Assembly (NCBI GenBank): GCA_963995505.1
Contig: OZ023184.1
Coordinates: forward strand, 16,490,228-16,554,227
Direction of reading: 5' to 3'
Source: Hypericum androsaemum
Taxonomy: Eukaryota > Streptophyta > Magnoliopsida > Malpighiales > Hypericaceae
DNA length: 64,000 bases
Shown: piece after piece, positions 59,092 to 64,000 of the stretch
How the letters are laid out: each line of letters opens with the position of its first letter
Numbering within the stretch: position 1 is the first letter of the stretch
Translations under genes and position numbers: made by a program
The notes under the pieces: model-generated
Database searches by the model: none
What the model was told of the DNA's origin: nothing
Seen by the model: the letters and a program-made list of their open reading frames with translations, nothing else

Positions 59092-62000
59092 TCAGGGGCA
59101 AATGAAACTTCGTCCAGGTCCTCCAAAGGATACGTGAAAACCCAAGTTAAGTGATGACTTGGGATCACCAATAACTGCATTATAACAATCCTTACTAGAC
59201 TTTAACGTGTGCAAAGAGGACAATGAATCAGGTTCCCTATTCGGACCAAGAACGTCGATGTTAGCCACGTTAGCAGCTCTCCCATACCCCTCACTTGGGA
59301 AATGCCCACTTCCCATCTGAGTTGCCGTGTGGACACCGCCACTCGCTATGTTTCGTACTTCACCGCCAAACTCTGCATAAGATGCATGTTCGAGAAGCCC
59401 AGGTAACAGCTCTTCTGGCCAATAACCAATTTCCTCTTTGTCGGGGCCGTACGTTAAGAACCAATTTGCAGTAAATTCGTCCTGCAAAAAATATGTTTAA
59501 CAAAAGCAATATTGTTTGAAATCATCTCAAGTCACTGATGTTAGTATAATCATTTACACAAAATTATTCTGTTGTACGTCATTTCAGGCCAAATTACTTC
59601 GATATTCTCTTTCCGAAAAAAACTTACTTTGATATTCGTTATGAACCAAAAGTACTAGGTATTATTTTTTTAATGTTGACGTTTTCAATGTTTTTGATTT
59701 CAAAGATAATCTTGACATTGTCTATAAAATTAGAAAATACTAGTCTTTTTAGAAAATAGTTTTTAAGGGTATGAATGTGATCAAAATATTTAATAAATAT
59801 GGGTAGATAAGTTTTGCAAAAAAAAAAATCATCAAATTTCTTTATAGCCAATACAATTAACTTAGTTTCATTTTTTTTGCTTCAACCAGGTATGACAAAG
59901 ATCACCAATATTAGAGTACATAAATTTATGATATAGTTATTCATCTTATGAAATCCATTCATTGTTTGTAACATAAAATCTTAACCACTAATTGAAAACG
60001 AAAATAATATTACAGAAATAAATTATTGTAATAGAAATGTTCTCTAATATTTATTTTTACCTTTTCAATATGCATAAAAATCTTTTCTACATTAACATCG
60101 TAAGATGATACAGGCGTAATGGCAGCTCCGACAGAAATTTTGGGACTCGATTGAACGAAACCCGGGCATAGCAAATTGTAGCATCCAGTTTTTTTATATG
60201 CATCAACCTGATATTAAAAACATTATAATCATAAAGAAAATAAGAACCAGCACGATTGGTACAAATGAGCAAATAATTAACATATGACATGAAAAAAATG
60301 TAAACTTGTGTACTTACCGTCCAAGATACAAAGAATCTCGGATTGCTGTCATTGTACAGATTTGGATAAACCTGCATTCGCAGAAATTTGGTAGAAATTA
60401 GCATTATTCATATTATCATAAACCAATATTGATCAATTTGAGTTTTTAAAACGAGATTTTTTCAGCAGTTAAACTAATCGATAATTTTTTTAGGGTAAGA
60501 TAAACTAACCAATAACTGAACTACAATTCCACTTGTTTTATTTAGGATTGACTACTCTAGTCGAAAGTGGGGAAGATGTTTTGCCATTGTCACTTGGTAT
60601 TAATATGGGAATATTTTCGAAAATTGTATTCAGATAGTATTTATCATAGTTCTGTTATGAAGGTCTCTATCTGATATCTTAAGTACTTTACTTAGTGTAC
60701 AGTAGGTGTAATTATCTTTGATGATATTTTGAAGAGTAATACTTCTAGAGGCGAAGCTAAAAAGAGTATGTTAATCGTTGATTTAATACATTTTGAGAAA
60801 CTTTATAAGGACTTCAACTAGCTTTTATTAGGAACATAACGACTTACATGCCAACCGGCTTCAACTGTGTTAAGATCAGCTACACGATCAGAAGTGATCC
60901 AAATTTGAGACAAACTATACTCCTTTTGACCGTCAACGTGAGGTGCCCAAACTTCGAGTTCTGCTTCTGCTCCAAAATATGTCCCTGGTCCAACAACTCC
61001 TATAGCAAACTGTAACCAATAAGATATAAAACAAATGGAATTAAATAACTCCATTGAATCTGGAAACCATGTGGACATTCTCTTGCAAGGAGTTAAGAAT
61101 ACACTCAAATAATAAAAAATGGAAACTTTGGCATTGAATTATATTTCTACAATAACTATTTAATTGTCAGTATATTATGTGTATTCTCCACAAAACATGT
61201 AAAAATCAGAAGGGTGAAGGTTTTGGCTTGGAGTGAACATTGTTCAAACCTGAAAATATATTGAATTTTATTTATAATAAAAATCTTCAATGTATTCGAC
61301 CCTTTTTTTATGGGCCAAGAGCTACTTCTGTCATTTTATTTTTGCAAACTATGTAAAAATACTATCTTCCTACTATTATCTAGTTATCTTTCATCTTATA
61401 TTAATAATATTTGTTGAATATAGTATTCCTAAATTCTGTACTAATACTAATAGCATATTTTCCTTCGAAAATAGGAATTTAGTTCTACTCTAGTGAAGGT
61501 ATTATATAAAATATCGCAGAGCTTGCAATTTATTGAGATAATAAATGTTGATTACCTAAACTCAAACTTTTGACTCTAGATGAAACTCAAGTATCATACG
61601 CAAAAAACTTCTTCTCTTAAAACGAAAAATATATATGATATTTTTGCCAGAAATTTGTGTTAAAAACAGAATCTTTAAACTTGTATGATTGCGAATTGAA
61701 ATCATATAAATACTTCGTATGAATTATTACTTAAATGAAAAATGAAAAATCTTAAACATGCTAACTATAAAATAAAATGAAATTATTGACCTTCATAGTT
61801 TCTATAAATTGGATACAATAACTAAGGAACTTTGACCTCACCTCATGACGATTTTCAACGGCTTTTCTAACCGGTGTAGGTTTCATCCCAAATCTTCTAA
61901 GAGAACTAGCTCTTAAAACGTCTTCTTCTGTTGTTCTTCGAATTGGAATTGTCCTTTCTGGACATTCTTCTCCATTTGCATTCCACAATTGAAAACTCTT

Positions 62001-62539
62001 TCTTGAATTTAGTCGATTCGATCTTTTTGGTTGCTCCTAGATATTCAAATGAACGAAATTTACATAAATAATCATTTTTTTGTTAAATTCTACAACAGAC
62101 TAAAAGACTTTCATTCCAAAAGCGAAAAAAAAAGAAATTTTTATTACCATTGCTATTTTTTTCTTCAATAGAGGATGATCAAATGCTGGCTGTTTGTGAA
62201 ATAAAACACAGTCTATGAGATCACCATCAGGACTCTGTATGTTGCAAAAGTTTCCAATCAAAATTTTTTTAGGACAACTAAAAACTCGTATTACGACTTA
62301 AAAAATTATATAATTTATATAAAAAGTAAAAATTTAATATGTACCTTTATAGTCTTCTCAGCAGGCTTATTAATCTTCATTAGGTATTCTCTTATCATTT
62401 TCATATTTTGCACCTCATCTTGATGGGAACTCTTGTTCGTATCTAAAGAAAGTACGTTACAAGTTGAAAAGGCAACGAGGAGGATACACAAAAATGGTGC
62501 TGTGAGTGGTTGCATCATAGTAGACCAACTAGAAGCCAT
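59092..62539 (-). CDS. Neprosin-domain protein (putative secreted glutamic peptidase), gene E, intact
   Basis: Seven exons, all phase 0 with GT..AG borders: 62,539-62,345; 62,234-62,148; 62,036-61,842; 61,009-60,848; 60,371-60,318; 60,207-60,061; 59,481-59,092. They encode 409 aa without a break, a usual length for the family. Residues 1-31 are a signal peptide ([17 protein letters not shown]), so secretion or vacuolar delivery is likely. Residues about 40-120 fit the neprosin activation-peptide region, followed by the DUF239 domain: [87 protein letters not shown], terminal [10 protein letters not shown]. Glu209 (VEAGWH) and Glu321 (FGGEV) are 112 residues apart, close to the 109 between the catalytic Glu188 and Glu297 of Nepenthes neprosin; taking them as the pair is inference. 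Substrate unknown. Expression unproven; only complete member here. Confidence 0.9.
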
Positions 62540-62597
62540 GTTTCACGTGTATGTCAATCCTACAACTTTTTTGTTCGTCTTTTGAAAATCATAAAGC

Positions 62598-62606
62598 TAT
62601 ATATAA
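62598..62606 (-). promoter_or_regulatory. TATA box of neprosin gene E
   Basis: TTATATATA on the minus strand, about 59 bp upstream of the ATG, preceded by CCC as in the CCTTATATATA string upstream of A and C. This suggests a short 5' UTR. Confidence 0.6.
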
Positions 62607-62609
62607 GGG

Positions 62610-63180
62610 AATGAGGGTTAAAATTATAAAATGAAGATGTGTCTAAATACAGAATTATTTTGATTAAATTTATTTTGATAATTTAATAACAAAAATGGTT
62701 ACCAACTTACTAAAGATATTGTTATTGTTAAGGTAAGAAATAAAGGTAAATATTCTTCTTATGGAAACATTCATGAATGTAGAAATTAGATATCCTAATT
62801 AGGCAAATCTTTCCATTTATATCTCGTCTAAATATTCATATACCCTTATGCTTGACGAAAAAGTTAAATGTCTTAGAAAAGGGTAAACACCTCTTAAGTT
62901 TCTAAGATTTTACATAATGAAGTAAGAGGTCCGAATCTTAGTAAAATTTGTCCCAAAGTTTTATAAATTGAATTTTTTTTAGGAGAGATGAATTTCTATC
63001 TCAAATATCAATGAGAATGACAGAAATACTCGTTCTTTAATTTAAATTTCTAAAATCACCATAAAACATACCAACCCCACGCTCACATTAAAAAAATTTC
63101 ACTCATCCCATAAAATAACGAAAAATAGAAACCTACCCTTATCCACCCTATCCAACCTAATCAATTAACCTAAACCTAAA
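62610..63180. other. Upstream AT-rich region of gene E
   Basis: No gene seen. Probable promoter region; part of it (62,650-62,825) resembles the region upstream of B at 34,020-34,180. Confidence 0.4.
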
Positions 63181-64000
63181 CAGTTGGAATTTGACTTTTA
63201 AAAAAAAGTGCAAAAGGCAATTTTTGGGCGATTTTCCAGCCCCGCGAGAGCCTCCACTGGCCACACGGCCATGGCGCGACCCACTCCGGACCCTGGCAAC
63301 CTCCCACCCTCCCCTCGTTGAGTTTTTGGACAGGGTCCCTCCCAATCGCTCCCGCGACCACTTCCTCAAATCCTGATTTTTTGGGTACTGTTCACCATCC
63401 CGCTCCAGCCGCCGCCATTCTACTGCCCTATGCCGCTGTCTCCCTGTCAGCTACTAGTGGGTCTCCGGTCGTCGTACCCTCATCGGCCTTTTGGAGTGGG
63501 TCACCCGCAATCGCCCTCGCGAATGTTTTCCCTTTTTTGGGTACTGTTCACCCGATCACAATCTCTGGTCTTCCTCATTTTTCTTTGACAACTGCTCCTC
63601 CGATGGCCTTCTATGGCCCCCAGATGGTTCTCTCAAAGATGCCTGGAGGCTGGGCCTCCATCCCCTAATTTTTTGCTCGCTGCCGCTTTGGCTCCTCTAG
63701 GTTTTGACAGTTTCCCAAGCTTCGCCACTGGTCTTCCGAGTGTTCTCCAGCCTCTCCGTGCTCCCTGGGATGGTCCGTTTGAAGCCCAGCTGCATGCCTC
63801 CATACCGACGATGGGGAACCATTTTTCTCCCTTGTCCTTTCATCGCTGGGGTCTCTATGGGCATCCTATTGCTCCTCCCTGAGAGGTCAGTACAAAAACC
63901 CCTCCTCACTGATGGGACCACACCTCAAGTTTCAGTGTTGTCCCCTCTCTCCTCAGCCCCTCCTCGCATCGGCAATTGGGGGCCCTGTTGCTGCTCCTTC
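63181..64000. other. GC-rich region with open frames, unidentified
   Basis: A sharp rise in GC with several overlapping frames rich in Pro, Ser and Arg. A TTTTTTGGGTACTGTTCACC motif occurs twice (about 63,378 and 63,535). No conserved domain recognised on either strand. It may be the 5' end of a retroelement continuing past the window; that is only a guess. Confidence 0.3.

Larger units (their letters stand above)
52725..61987. repeat. 9,630-bp tandem repeat, unit 2
   Basis: Begins at AAGCCATTTACG, matching 43,095. It carries the same content as unit 1 and ends in exon 3 of gene E, after which E continues with its own 5' exons. Confidence 0.95.

Overview
The window is nuclear DNA of a flowering plant, most likely a eudicot. 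The evidence is intron-bearing genes with GT..AG junctions, TATA boxes, Copia and LINE retrotransposons, a TRIM element, a nuclear copy of plastid 16S rDNA, and plant-type gene families. It is a degenerate, TE-rich accessory region built around a tandem array of neprosin-domain genes (DUF239 glutamic-peptidase family), all on the minus strand. I cannot name the species.

Layout. 0-1.3 kb: a LINE 3' end inserted into exon 7 of a neprosin relic, so the array probably continues to the left. 1.3-7.2 kb: a Copia fragment abutting the stop codon of a broken alpha/beta-hydrolase lipase-like gene (minus), which is itself split in exon 1 by a second, internally deleted Copia. 8.2-9.3 kb: LINE and Copia gag debris. 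9.46-16.4 kb: a tandem duplication (A-B-A'-X-B') with two copies of exon 1 of a WSS1/WLM-like gene. The inserted block X carries an HSP90 C-terminal fragment, GC-rich repeats, a 23-bp-type minisatellite and plastid 16S rDNA.

16.8-62.6 kb is the neprosin array: A (16.8-19.5), B (31.7-33.9), relic R1 (34.5-35.0), C (36.5-38.7), B' and R1' (44.1-46.9), D (49.5-52.7), B'' and R1'' (53.8-56.5) and E (59.1-62.5). A complete gene has seven exons: 1 signal peptide and start of propeptide; 2-3 propeptide and start of the domain; 4-7 the peptidase domain with two conserved Glu. Only E is intact (409 aa by my splice calls). A differs from intact by one frameshift base. B lacks exon 5 and has frameshift and stop lesions. 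C lacks exon 7. D lacks exon 1.

The array shows serial unequal exchange. A 14-19 kb segment (18.5-37.7 kb) is repeated at 37.7-51.6 kb, making C a fusion of A-type exons 1-3 and E-type exons 4-6. A nearly identical 9,630-bp repeat (43.1-52.4 and 52.7-62.0 kb) makes D a fusion inside exon 3. A 6.6-kb LINE with a 14-bp target duplication sits in the first segment and the empty site survives in the second. A TRIM element with perfect 5-bp target duplications is present in both. The right edge (63.2-64.0 kb) is GC-rich and unidentified.

Coordinates of exons and junctions were read by eye; paralogue comparisons were also by eye and are not full alignments.
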